A stretch of 64,000 nt of DNA, taken from NCBI RefSeq assembly GCF_963682185.1, contig NZ_OY821667.1, forward strand, positions 1,800,001 through 1,864,000, read 5' to 3'. This document shows, one piece after another, positions 45,361 to 53,995 of this stretch. This DNA is from an uncultured Cohaesibacter sp. GTDB lineage: Bacteria; Pseudomonadota; Alphaproteobacteria; Rhizobiales; Cohaesibacteraceae. The translations under genes and the position numbers were made by a program. Position 1 is the stretch's first letter, and every line of letters starts with the position of its first letter. The notes under the pieces were generated by a model that worked only from the letters and a program-made list of their open reading frames with translations, searched no databases and had not been told where the DNA came from.

Positions 45361-46584
45361 TCATGGCTTGGCGCGCGGCAGCTGAGCCAGCTTGATCTGC
45401 GAACCCTTCTGCTGCTTGAGCGGCAGCACAGACTTGTCCCTCGGAGCATACAAAGGCAACTGAGCCAGATTTTGCGGCAGGATCACCGGCCGTTCCACCG
45501 ACCGCGCCCCCGCATAGACCCGCACAGGCTCCATGAGCTTGAAGCGCGGCGAGAGATAGCTGGAGCTATATTTCACGGTCGGATTCCATTTCACCTGCCC
45601 ATTGGGACAGACCTCAGAGCGCATATTGCCAGCCGAGGCGATAGGGCCGAAAGCGGCCTCCTGCGTAATCGGAACACCAGCGCCGCTGCGCATATCCTGC
45701 CGCCGGAAGCCTTCGCTTAGCAGAAAAGCGGCTGTTTCCGCGCGGATTTGTGAATTGGGAGCCCCCATGACCACCGCCAGCAACTGCCGCCCGCCACGGG
45801 TGGCCGAGGCAACGATATTATACCCCGACGCACAGACAAAGCCTGTCTTCATGCCGTTGGCACCACGGAAATGTTCCAGCAGGGTATTGTAGGAGCGCAG
45901 CACCTTCTTGCCATGCCGGATGGCCGGTATCTGGAACAGGGTGCGATATTGTGGAAACTCGACGAGAATCTGCCGCGCCACCAACGCCATATCCCGCGCC
46001 GAAGACACATGCCCCGAAGCATAAAGCCCGTTGGCATTGACGAAATGGGATGCATGCATACCAAGCCGCTGCGCCTCGGCATTCATACGCTTGGCAAAGG
46101 CAGGCTCGCTGCCAGCGACCCGCTCGGCGAGAGCGGCAGCAATATCATTAGCCGACTTGACGAGCATCATGCGCAGCGCATTGCCGACAGTGAGCTTTGT
46201 GCCCACCGGGAAACCCATTTTGGAAGGCGGATAGGAGAGCGCATGCTTTGAAACGGTCAACACACTGTCTTCAGAAATTTCACCCGCCTCGATGGCTTTA
46301 AAAATGACATAGGCCGACATCAACTTGGTCAGAGAGGCAGGATACCATTTCTTGTTGGCATCACGCTGATAAAGCACATTGCCCGTGGCCACATCCATCA
46401 GCAGCAGCGGATTGGGAGAGATCTCCAGATCCGGCAAAGTCCCCTGTCCATTGGCGGCAGCATTGGCCAGCGCGAGATGGGCATGAAAGATGCCAGCCAG
46501 CATGAGAAAGGCCAGAACAACGGGACGGCAGACCGCCCGTTTGATGGACAGACGCGGGCATCTGATGACAGAAAGGTCGATCAT
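45361..46584 (-). CDS. D-alanyl-D-alanine carboxypeptidase (DacA/PBP5-type)
   Basis: 407 residues. A signal sequence (VVLAFLMLAGIFHAHLALA) precedes a serine-type penicillin-binding domain: SxxK at Ser84-Lys87 (SLTK), SxN at Ser144-Asn146 (SAND), KTG at 246-248. The C-terminal ~130 residues are Arg/Pro-rich and not the usual beta domain with amphipathic anchor. It removes the terminal D-Ala of peptidoglycan stems in the periplasm. Confidence 0.93.
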   Translation of the reverse strand: MIDLSVIRCPRLSIKRAVCRPVVLAFLMLAGIFHAHLALANAAANGQGTLPDLEISPNPLLLMDVATGNVLYQRDANKKWYPASLTKLMSAYVIFKAIEAGEISEDSVLTVSKHALSYPPSKMGFPVGTKLTVGNALRMMLVKSANDIAAALAERVAGSEPAFAKRMNAEAQRLGMHASHFVNANGLYASGHVSSARDMALVARQILVEFPQYRTLFQIPAIRHGKKVLRSYNTLLEHFRGANGMKTGFVCASGYNIVASATRGGRQLLAVVMGAPNSQIRAETAAFLLSEGFRRQDMRSGAGVPITQEAAFGPIASAGNMRSEVCPNGQVKWNPTVKYSSSYLSPRFKLMEPVRVYAGARSVERPVILPQNLAQLPLYAPRDKSVLPLKQQKGSQIKLAQLPRAKP

Positions 46585-46900
46585 GAAGAAAGAGAACTCC
46601 CAAAAGCAGCGGGCAATGGCTTGGCAAATTATCCTGTCCCTTCTCTAACCCAAGATCATGGCACGAACAAGAGAGCAGCGCGCCAAAGATCCATTCTTTG
46701 GCCTCATATGACGGAGGCAAGAAAGGGTGCGAAGAAGGTTCGATTTTACAACAAAAGCGCTTGCCCCCTCCTAGCCATATGACTAATCTGCTCTCAAATG
46801 CATGGCAAACCTCATCACCATGCAGTCTTATCCAGACATAAAAATCGCCGTAAATTGACGACGTGCGAGAAGCCTCCCGGAAAAGCAAAAGGTCACTTCA
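46585..46900. other. divergent region between carboxypeptidase and M20 genes
   Basis: 316 bases, no gene, repeat or strong hairpin that I can support; should carry the two promoters. Confidence 0.4.
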
Positions 46901-48067
46901 ATGCCTATCATCAACCGAATTGCCGAGTTTCAGAATCAGATCAAGAAAGTACGTCAGGACCTTCACGAATATCCGGAACTGCAATATGACGTCCACAAGA
47001 CAACAACCCGCGTCATCGCCGAGTTGAAATCCTATGGCATTACCAACATCACCTCCGGCGTTGGCCAGTCCGGTGTTGTTGCCGTCATTCAGGGCAAGAG
47101 CAACAAGTCCGGCCGCACCATCGGCCTGCGCGCTGATATGGACGCCCTGCCGCTGCATGAGGCGACCGGCAAACCTTACGCCTCCAAGGTTGAAGGCAAA
47201 ATGCATGCCTGTGGCCATGATGGACACACCTCCATGCTGCTGGCGGCTGCCAAATATCTGCAGGAAACCCGCAACTTTGATGGCGAAGTGGTGCTCATCT
47301 TCCAGCCTGCCGAAGAAGGGGGCGGCGGCGCCCGTGCCATGGTGGAAGACGGTTTGATGGACCGCTGGAACATCGAACAGGTCTATGGCATGCACAACTG
47401 GCCCGGCGTGCCTGCCGGTACGTTCCAGATTCGTCCCGGCTCACTGATGGCATCGGCCGACCGCATTTATATCAATGTTGAAGGCAGTGGCGGGCATGCA
47501 GCCAAGCCGCATGAATGCATCGACACGGTGGTGGTCATTTCCGCCATCATTCAGGCCATTCAGACCATCGCCAGCCGCAATGTCGACCCGCAAGATTCCA
47601 TCGTCATTTCCCTTTGCCATGTCGAAGCAGGTTTTACCGACAACGTCATCCCGCAAACCGGCCTGATTGAGGGGACCGTCCGCACGCTAAATCCTGAAAC
47701 TCGCGCCTTGGCTGAAAAGCGCCTGAAGGAAATAGTCGAAGGCACTGCGGCTATTTATGGCGCCAAGGCGAGCCTCAATTACAAGCGCGATTATCCAGTG
47801 ACCGTCAACCATGCGGCCCAGACAGAAACTGCCGTCAAGGTCGCCAAGTCCATCGCGGGAGCGGACAAGGTGGTTGATGACGTGGTTGCCACCATGGGCG
47901 CTGAAGATTTCTCCTTCATGCTGCAAGAACGCCCCGGAGCCTTCATCTTTATCGGCAACGGCGACTCTGCTCCGCTTCATCACCCCAACTATGATTTCAA
48001 TGATGAAGTCATTCCGGTTGGCGCTTCCTACTGGGCCAAACTGGTCGAAGAGCTGCTGCCAGCTTAA
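46901..48067 (+). CDS. M20-family amidohydrolase (aminoacylase/hippurate hydrolase-like)
   Basis: 388 residues. The dinuclear-metal motifs are GLRADMDALPLHE, HACGHDGHTSML and FQPAEEGGGGARAM; His near the end lies in APLHHPNYDFND. The layout is that of bacterial M20D N-acyl-amino-acid or hippurate hydrolases, cytoplasmic and without a signal peptide. Exact substrate unknown. Ends in a terminator. Confidence 0.92.
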   Translation: MPIINRIAEFQNQIKKVRQDLHEYPELQYDVHKTTTRVIAELKSYGITNITSGVGQSGVVAVIQGKSNKSGRTIGLRADMDALPLHEATGKPYASKVEGKMHACGHDGHTSMLLAAAKYLQETRNFDGEVVLIFQPAEEGGGGARAMVEDGLMDRWNIEQVYGMHNWPGVPAGTFQIRPGSLMASADRIYINVEGSGGHAAKPHECIDTVVVISAIIQAIQTIASRNVDPQDSIVISLCHVEAGFTDNVIPQTGLIEGTVRTLNPETRALAEKRLKEIVEGTAAIYGAKASLNYKRDYPVTVNHAAQTETAVKVAKSIAGADKVVDDVVATMGAEDFSFMLQERPGAFIFIGNGDSAPLHHPNYDFNDEVIPVGASYWAKLVEELLPA

Positions 48068-48080
48068 AGCAAGTCATTTG

Positions 48081-48113
48081 AAAGAGCCGGTGCCTTACGC
48101 CCGGCTCTTTTTT
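48081..48113 (+). terminator. intrinsic terminator of M20 gene
   Basis: AAAGAGCCGG (48081-48090) and CCGGCTCTTT (48101-48110) with a ten-base loop, then TTT. Confidence 0.85.
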
Positions 48114-48160
48114 CAACGCAGTACACCCCAAAATACCCAACGCAAAAGAGACAATCGCCT

Positions 48161-48928
48161 TTGCTGGAAACCTTGCCCCTTTTTGCCCATACCCAGCTTA
48201 CAGAGGTGACGCTCTGGGGGCTCATCATTGCGAGCTTCTTCACATCTGCCTTCACGGCCGCCTTTGGCATTGGCGGCGGCGTGACCCTTCTGGCGATTTT
48301 AGGCATGGTCATTCCTGTAACCACGCTCATTCCCGTGCATGGCACAGTGCAGATGGGGTCCAACGCCGGGCGTGCATGGCATCTGCGAAACCATATCCAT
48401 TGGCGTCTGATTGGGCTTATTGCGCTGGGCGCTATTGTCGGCACCCTTCTTGGGTCTCAGATCGTCATCGCCCTACCCGATGCCCTTCTCAAGATCATTC
48501 TTGCCCTGTTCGTTCTGGCTATCACCTGGCTGCCCACACCAAGGCGGGTGAAAAGCGGAGATCGCACTGTTGGAGTTGGTGCTTTTATCGCTTCTCTGGC
48601 AGGCATGTTTGTGGGCGCCACCGGGCCACTGCTTGCTGCCCTCATTTCCGGCAGGATCGCCAACCGGCAAGGGGTCGTTGCCACTCATGCCGCAGCCATG
48701 ACACTCTCCCACGCCTTGAAGATCATCGCCTTCGGTTTTATCGGCTTTGCCTATACCAATTGGTTGGGCCTTATCGGCGCCATGATCCTGTCTGGATATC
48801 TGGGCACCCGCACCGGCAGCAAACTTCTCCATGTCATGGATGAGGCGCTGTTTCGCAAGATTTTCAGAGTGATCATCACGGCGCTGGCGCTGCTCATGCT
48901 TTTGGGCGCAGCCCGAAGCGTGCTGTGA
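48161..48928 (+). CDS. TauE/SafE-family sulfite exporter-like membrane protein
   Basis: 255 residues from TTG 48161, with eight hydrophobic segments and two TauE repeats (FGIGGGVTLLAILGMVIPV, GATGPLLAALISG). Family members move sulfite, sulfoacetate or other anions, so substrate is open. The stop overlaps the convergent ABC ATPase gene by 35 bases. Confidence 0.88.
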   Translation: MLETLPLFAHTQLTEVTLWGLIIASFFTSAFTAAFGIGGGVTLLAILGMVIPVTTLIPVHGTVQMGSNAGRAWHLRNHIHWRLIGLIALGAIVGTLLGSQIVIALPDALLKIILALFVLAITWLPTPRRVKSGDRTVGVGAFIASLAGMFVGATGPLLAALISGRIANRQGVVATHAAAMTLSHALKIIAFGFIGFAYTNWLGLIGAMILSGYLGTRTGSKLLHVMDEALFRKIFRVIITALALLMLLGAARSVL

Positions 48929-49637
48929 CATCCCCCATCAGAGCGTGTTCAATCTCATCGGCCAGCGCCAATTCCTGTTGCCGATTGCCCCGACCATAAT
49001 TCTCAAAACGGGTCACGATGCGACCCGGCGCGGATGTCAGCAACAAGATTTCATCGGCCAGCGCCACAGCATGGCGGGCATCATGGGTCACCATCAACAG
49101 GCCCATTCCGAGTGCATCAACATGATGACACAACAGCGCCTGCATCTGCTGGACCAAACTGAAATCAAGCCCGTGGAATGGCTCGTCCAACAGCAGCATA
49201 TCCGGTTCGACAACGAGCGCCCGCGCCAGCGAAACCCGTTGACGCATACCGCCCGAAAGCTGATGGGGAAATTGCCGATAATGCTCCTCAGGCAACTCCA
49301 CGGCCTTCAGCATAGCCGCCGCCTTTTCCTCCCGCTCACGACGAGCAGCAACCTGCCCCTTCAAGGCAAAAGCCACATTGTCGATGGCCGTCCGCCATGG
49401 CAACAACAAGGGCTCTTGAAACATCACTGAAAGACGCTGCTCGGCGCAGACAATCCGGCCAGCATCGGGCTTCAAAAGTCCAAGCATCAGAGACAACAAA
49501 GTTGTCTTGCCACATCCAGAAGGCCCCATAAGCGCCACCACTCCCTGTGCTGAGCAGGTCAGCGATATATCCGCCAGCACCGGTTGGGAGCCATAGGCAA
49601 AATGGACATTCTCGATAGAGAGCAGATTATCCCCCAT
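48894..49637 (-). CDS. ABC transporter ATP-binding protein (NitT/TauT type)
   Basis: 247 residues from ATG 49637, which overlaps the permease stop by 11 bases and has AGGAAGAAGGGGG upstream; the frame continues 26 codons further. Walker A GPSGCGKTT, signature LSGGMRQR, Walker B MLLLDEPFHGLD and His of VTHDARHA are intact. Third gene of a substrate-binding / permease / ATPase operon. Confidence 0.93.
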   Translation of the reverse strand: MGDNLLSIENVHFAYGSQPVLADISLTCSAQGVVALMGPSGCGKTTLLSLMLGLLKPDAGRIVCAEQRLSVMFQEPLLLPWRTAIDNVAFALKGQVAARREREEKAAAMLKAVELPEEHYRQFPHQLSGGMRQRVSLARALVVEPDMLLLDEPFHGLDFSLVQQMQALLCHHVDALGMGLLMVTHDARHAVALADEILLLTSAPGRIVTRFENYGRGNRQQELALADEIEHALMGDVTARFGLRPKA

Positions 49638-50424
49638 GCCTGCCCCCTTCTTCCTGCCTGCGCCAGACATGCATGCGCTCGCGCACGAGGCGCAGCAGCA
49701 GATGGTCAAGCACAATCAGGATAAAGACGACAACAACCACCCACGCCAGCAATTGGGCCGTATCCACCCGCGCCCGCGCCGCTGCGATGCCATCGCCGAT
49801 GCCACCCGAGCCAGAGAGCAACTCGGCCATAATGGAAACTTTCCATGACATGGCCAGCGTTGTGGCCAGCGCCGGATAGAGATAGGCCAGCATATGAGGC
49901 CCATAGACATCGCTTACCATCGCCCGTGGTGGCGTATGGAAGGCGCGAGCCATCCGCGCCAGATCCCCATCAAGGCTACGCACAGCTTGCAAGGCGGCAG
50001 CGAAGATCATCGGCGCGGTCGCCACGGCAACCGTAAAGACCACCGCCCACCGGCCACCAAACCACAGGAGCGCCAACACGATCCACGCGATCGCCGGAAT
50101 GCCGAGAAGGATGATGGACACCGGCTGCAAAACAAAACGCACATCCTTGAAGCGACCGGCCATGCCTCCTGCCATCACACCCATCACGACACTGATGCAC
50201 CAGCCTGCAAGCGCATTGAAGGCCGTGGCCTGAACTGCGGCCACTACCTCCCCTGCCCTGATCATCTGGCCAAGCATAACAAAGGTTTCGCCGACGCCGG
50301 GCAGCACGAGCGAGCCATAGGCAACATGGCCCACCTGCCATAGCGTCAGCATTCCCCCGACGCCGACAGCAAACAGCAGGCCCCGCCTCAAATATCCGGA
50401 ACTTTGTCGATCACGCTTGGCCAC
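49627..50424 (-). CDS. ABC transporter permease (NitT/TauT type)
   Basis: 265 residues, six predicted membrane segments, with the EAA-type loop AARMARAFHTPPRAMVSDVYGP ahead of the last pair. It follows the binding-protein gene by three bases and overlaps the ATPase gene. Substrate not determined by sequence. Confidence 0.92.
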   Translation of the reverse strand: MAKRDRQSSGYLRRGLLFAVGVGGMLTLWQVGHVAYGSLVLPGVGETFVMLGQMIRAGEVVAAVQATAFNALAGWCISVVMGVMAGGMAGRFKDVRFVLQPVSIILLGIPAIAWIVLALLWFGGRWAVVFTVAVATAPMIFAAALQAVRSLDGDLARMARAFHTPPRAMVSDVYGPHMLAYLYPALATTLAMSWKVSIMAELLSGSGGIGDGIAAARARVDTAQLLAWVVVVVFILIVLDHLLLRLVRERMHVWRRQEEGGRHGG

Positions 50425-50427
50425 CCG

Positions 50428-51444
50428 TTACCCCCAGTAAAAATCCGGCGTCGGCTTCCTACCACCAACGATGCCCGGATCAAGGCTCATCAGATGCTCA
50501 AAATAAAGCTCGATATCCGCGCGCGCCTCTTTGGCTGACTGCACATCCAGATGCACATAGGGCAGAGACTGGGCGATCACCGGCGCAGGCAGGGGAAGAG
50601 ATTGCGCAGCCAGCTTACCTGCAGCATCCCAGTTGGCCTTTATCCACTCGCCCGCCTCGACGCAGGCCTGATGCACGGCGGCAACGACCTCCGGCTTCTC
50701 TTCAAGAAAGGCAGGGTTGACCGCCAACCCCACCTGCGGAATGCGCGGCCCTCGCCCCGTGTGAGCGCCGTAAACCTTAGTGATATCAATGGCTCGATAA
50801 AGAGGCAGCCCGGCTTTTTTGGCCCGAAACAGCGCCGCAGTCGATGCGGGTTCATGCAACACGGCCACATCGCCGCGCCCTGAGAGATAAAGCGGCACCG
50901 CTTCCCCCGGCGAGCCGACATAATCCAGCGTCACATCCTTGTTCGGGTCCAGTCCAGCCCACATAAGCACAAGACGAAACAACAAATCGGGCGCTTCATT
51001 CTTGTTGGACAGCAAAACCCGCTTGCCCGCCAGATCCTCAATTCTGGTTATGCCCTCGTCGCGGGCCATCACATAGAGCACACCCCATGTCACCACATTG
51101 AGCATCACCGTGCCTGCGCCGCGATTGAAGAAATTGGCAGCAGCATAGGTGGAGGTCGCAAACAGCTTGAAGTCGCCAGAGGCAATGCCCGCCCGCATCT
51201 GGTCGGTGCTTTTCCAAACATCAAACCGCAAATCCGGCGCAATCCCCTCCAAAGCACCAGAGGCCACTGCACGGGCGAAGACGGCAGAAGGAGAGGCAGG
51301 AATGCCCCACAAGGTTAGACTGCCACCAGAAGCCGCATTGGCCGACAGGCCGCCCAGAGAGAAAGGCGCCCCGGCAACAGCCAAGCCAGCCGCCCATTTG
51401 AGCAAAGAACGCCGATCAACTTGCATGTCCGACGGTAAAAACAT
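50428..51444 (-). CDS. ABC transporter substrate-binding protein (NMT1/SsuA-like)
   Basis: 338 residues from ATG 51444 (GGGAGA about seven bases upstream; the frame extends 20 codons further). The leader has a twin-Arg-like stretch, DRRSLLKWAAGLAVAG. The mature protein has NMT1-type features: KRVLLSNKNEAPDLLFRLVL, LDYVGSPGEAVPLYLSGRGDVAVLHEP. Relatives bind sulfonates, nitrate, thiamine precursors or similar small molecules. Divergent from the hydrogenase genes across ~550 bases; whether linked functionally is unknown. Confidence 0.88.
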   Translation of the reverse strand: MFLPSDMQVDRRSLLKWAAGLAVAGAPFSLGGLSANAASGGSLTLWGIPASPSAVFARAVASGALEGIAPDLRFDVWKSTDQMRAGIASGDFKLFATSTYAAANFFNRGAGTVMLNVVTWGVLYVMARDEGITRIEDLAGKRVLLSNKNEAPDLLFRLVLMWAGLDPNKDVTLDYVGSPGEAVPLYLSGRGDVAVLHEPASTAALFRAKKAGLPLYRAIDITKVYGAHTGRGPRIPQVGLAVNPAFLEEKPEVVAAVHQACVEAGEWIKANWDAAGKLAAQSLPLPAPVIAQSLPYVHLDVQSAKEARADIELYFEHLMSLDPGIVGGRKPTPDFYWG

Positions 51445-51844
51445 CTCTATTCTCCCTTTTTCCTCAAGCTGCTCCACACCGACTAGAACACCACTAAAAT
51501 CCAAAGAGAAGAACAGAATTCAAAGCAAAATTTCGCCAACTGATCCCAAAGGATCATATTCAACAAGTCTTTTTTGTTTACAGAACTAAAGTATAAAATA
51601 TATACAACAAGGTCAAAATGCATCAATTCTCGGTATTAGTACCGCGACAAAACAACATATTAGAAATGATTTACAATTTTCCGTAAAGCACTCAATCTAA
51701 TCGCCTTTTCAAACAAATTGGATTTTATAAAAAGAATTGCCAAATATTTCACGCATTGAATTAAACATATCCAACCCAAAATCACATTCGTTGCTTTGTA
51801 GCAGTTTGACTTACCGCAAGATTTTTACCCTTTTCTGACCGAAC

Positions 51845-51943
51845 ATGGGCCAAAACAAGAAAACGGCTTTGTCCAAAGGGTGGATCTACGACGAAGGCGC
51901 CAAATCAGCTGCGGAAGAGTTTGCTGTCATACTCCGCAACTGA
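51845..51943 (+). CDS. possible 32-residue leader ORF before hydrogenase genes
   Basis: ATG 51845 to TGA 51941-51943 encodes MGQNKKTALSKGWIYDEGA, then an Ala/Glu-rich helix ending AVILRN. It is in the same frame as the following oxidoreductase, from which the TGA and 51 bases separate it. No Shine-Dalgarno sequence precedes it. It could be a leader peptide, the relic of a longer N-terminus, or chance. The rest of 51445-51994 is AT-rich, with no confirmed promoter. Confidence 0.25.
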   Translation: MGQNKKTALSKGWIYDEGAKSAAEEFAVILRN

Positions 51944-51994
51944 GCCTGGATGCCTTCCTGTTTACGTTGGTTATTCTACGCGACGGGGGTCACT

Positions 51995-53992
51995 GTGGCA
52001 CAAGTGGTGTATGGCGTTTGGGATGGGGTTGTTCATGATGCACGGCGCGATTTGCCCGGCAAGGACACGCCACTCGCAGCCTTGCGAAATTTCGACGAAT
52101 TTGACGAGGGAAATGCAGTCCGTGCCTTTTTTGCGGACAGGGGCTTTTTCGTCTTTGATGAGAGCGTCAGTCTGGTCGACGGGCTTTTTCATTATATCAA
52201 CAAGGCTGCAGAACAATCCTGCGGTGCCTGCACGCCCTGCCGCATGGGCACAGTGCTGATACGGGACGCGCTGGACAAGATGCGCCGCGGGCTGGATTCC
52301 CCGCTCGATTTCGATGATATCGAAATGCTGGCTGACCAAATGAAGGAAACCTCCCTCTGTGGTCTGGGACAGACCTGCTGCATCGCCCTGTTGGAGGTCA
52401 TCCATCACTTCCGCGAGCAAATCGAGAAGGAAGTGGCCAATCATATGCCCATCCGCGCTCAGCATGGCATGGCCTATATGACAGCTCCCTGCATCGAGGC
52501 TTGCCCCTCCAAGGTCAATGTGCCGCGCTATATCGACTATATCCGCGATGGCAAACCGGAAAACTCACTGGGTGTGTTGCTACAGAAATACCCCATGGCA
52601 GCCACCTGTGGCCGTGTCTGTGTGCGCTATTGCGAGCAGGCCTGCCGACGCAAATTCGTGGACGAGGCAGTGGGCATCAAAACCCTCAAGCGCTTTGTTG
52701 CGGACCAGCAGAAAGGGCCGCATGCCCTCAAATTCACCCGGGAAATGATCCAGAAGCCCCTCGCCGATGGCATGAAGGTCGCCGTCATTGGTGCCGGACC
52801 GGCAGGCATTTCCTGTGCCTATCATCTGCTGCTGCATGGCTATCATGTGGATGTGTTTGAAAAGCAGGATAAAGCCGGCGGCATGGCCCAGATCGGCATT
52901 CCCAACTATCGCCTGCCCAAAGATACCCTCGCCATGGAAACCGACATCATCGTTGATCTGGGGGGACGTTTCCTGTTTGGCCAGCAATTGGGAGCCGACT
53001 TCACCATCGACGATCTGTTCCAGCGCGGTTACAAGGCGGTCTTCCTTGGCCTTGGCTGTCAGGAAGGCACCATGTTGGGCCTCAAGAATGAAGAACAGGT
53101 GCGCGAAGGCTATTTCACCGGCATCGATTTCCTGCTCAAAGTACATGACCATGTGGATGGCATTAACACCTTCCAGCTCAAGGGCGATGTGGTGGTCGTC
53201 GGTGGCGGCAACGTTGCCATGGACTGCGTCCGCTCGGCGGTCCGCCTTGGTGCCGACAATGCTCACCTCATCTATCGCCGCACCCGCGATGCCATGCCTG
53301 CCGACACTGAAGAGGTGGAAGAAGCAGAGAAGGAAGATATCGACTTCCACACCCTTTGCACACCGACCCGCATTATCAGCGAGAATGGCAAGATTATCGG
53401 CATTGAACTGGTTGAGATGGAAGAAACCGAGCCGGACGAAAGCGGTCGCCGAAACGTGCGCCCCATCCCCGGCACGGAACATGTCATGGCCTGCTCAACG
53501 GTCATTGCCGCCATCGGCCAGCAGGTGGAAAGTCAGGAACGCATTGCCGAGGAAGGCATCGACTTCAACCATTGGAAATGCGTGGAAGCGGACAAGTCCC
53601 TGACCACCTCCCGACCTGGCGTCTTTGCCGGAGGGGACTGCGTTACCGGCCCCTCCACCCTCATCTACGCCATGTCGGCAGGGTTGAAGGCCGCACGCAG
53701 CATCGACGACTGGATCCAGTTCGGCACGCCGCGCTTCTTCAAGCGCTCTCGGATGCGCGAGCTGATCAACGAGAATGCCTTCCTCGCCAATGACGCCGTA
53801 GAAACGCCGGTGCGCAATGGCTATCGCGTGCATAATCCGGCGCTTGATCCGGATTTGCGCAAGAAAATGTTCGGCGAGGTGGAACAGACCATCAGTCTGG
53901 AAGACGCCTATACCGAGGCGCAACGCTGCATGCGCTGCTATCGCCTCTATTCCGTCATCACCAAGCATTCCATCCCCGAAGGAGCGGCCTGA
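51995..53992 (+). CDS. hydrogenase-linked NAD(P)/FAD oxidoreductase, NuoF C-terminus fused to GltD-like module
   Basis: 665 residues from GTG 51995, with GGGGG five bases before it; an ATG at 51950 in the same frame has no ribosome site. In order: a NuoF-type [4Fe-4S] end (SCGACTPCRMG and SLCGLGQTC; Cys about 76, 79, 82, 122) without the NuoF FMN/NADH domain; an Fe-S domain like GltD/DPD (Cys about 166, 170, 205, 209, 213, 217); FAD site GAGPAG (about 266); NAD(P) site GGGNVAMD (about 403); and CMRC near the C-terminus. It most likely passes electrons between NAD(P)H and the [FeFe]-hydrogenase encoded three bases downstream. Direction of flow is not shown by sequence. Confidence 0.85.
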   Translation: MAQVVYGVWDGVVHDARRDLPGKDTPLAALRNFDEFDEGNAVRAFFADRGFFVFDESVSLVDGLFHYINKAAEQSCGACTPCRMGTVLIRDALDKMRRGLDSPLDFDDIEMLADQMKETSLCGLGQTCCIALLEVIHHFREQIEKEVANHMPIRAQHGMAYMTAPCIEACPSKVNVPRYIDYIRDGKPENSLGVLLQKYPMAATCGRVCVRYCEQACRRKFVDEAVGIKTLKRFVADQQKGPHALKFTREMIQKPLADGMKVAVIGAGPAGISCAYHLLLHGYHVDVFEKQDKAGGMAQIGIPNYRLPKDTLAMETDIIVDLGGRFLFGQQLGADFTIDDLFQRGYKAVFLGLGCQEGTMLGLKNEEQVREGYFTGIDFLLKVHDHVDGINTFQLKGDVVVVGGGNVAMDCVRSAVRLGADNAHLIYRRTRDAMPADTEEVEEAEKEDIDFHTLCTPTRIISENGKIIGIELVEMEETEPDESGRRNVRPIPGTEHVMACSTVIAAIGQQVESQERIAEEGIDFNHWKCVEADKSLTTSRPGVFAGGDCVTGPSTLIYAMSAGLKAARSIDDWIQFGTPRFFKRSRMRELINENAFLANDAVETPVRNGYRVHNPALDPDLRKKMFGEVEQTISLEDAYTEAQRCMRCYRLYSVITKHSIPEGAA

Positions 53993-53995
53993 GCC

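Noticed and set aside
51806-51819. TTGAC-TTAC-CGCAA as an FNR/FixK site for the hydrogenase genes
   Set aside because: Only seven of ten half-site bases match and no -10 lies at the right distance, unlike the perfect site at 14433. Anaerobic control of the hydrogenase is plausible but not shown by this motif.
51941-51943. In-frame TGA as a selenocysteine codon
   Set aside because: No SECIS-like hairpin was recognised directly after it, the residue would not align with a known catalytic Sec site, and a well-placed GTG start follows.
52580-53482. 300-codon minus-strand open frame
   Set aside because: Shadow of the oxidoreductase gene, whose Fe-S and nucleotide motifs are on the plus strand.
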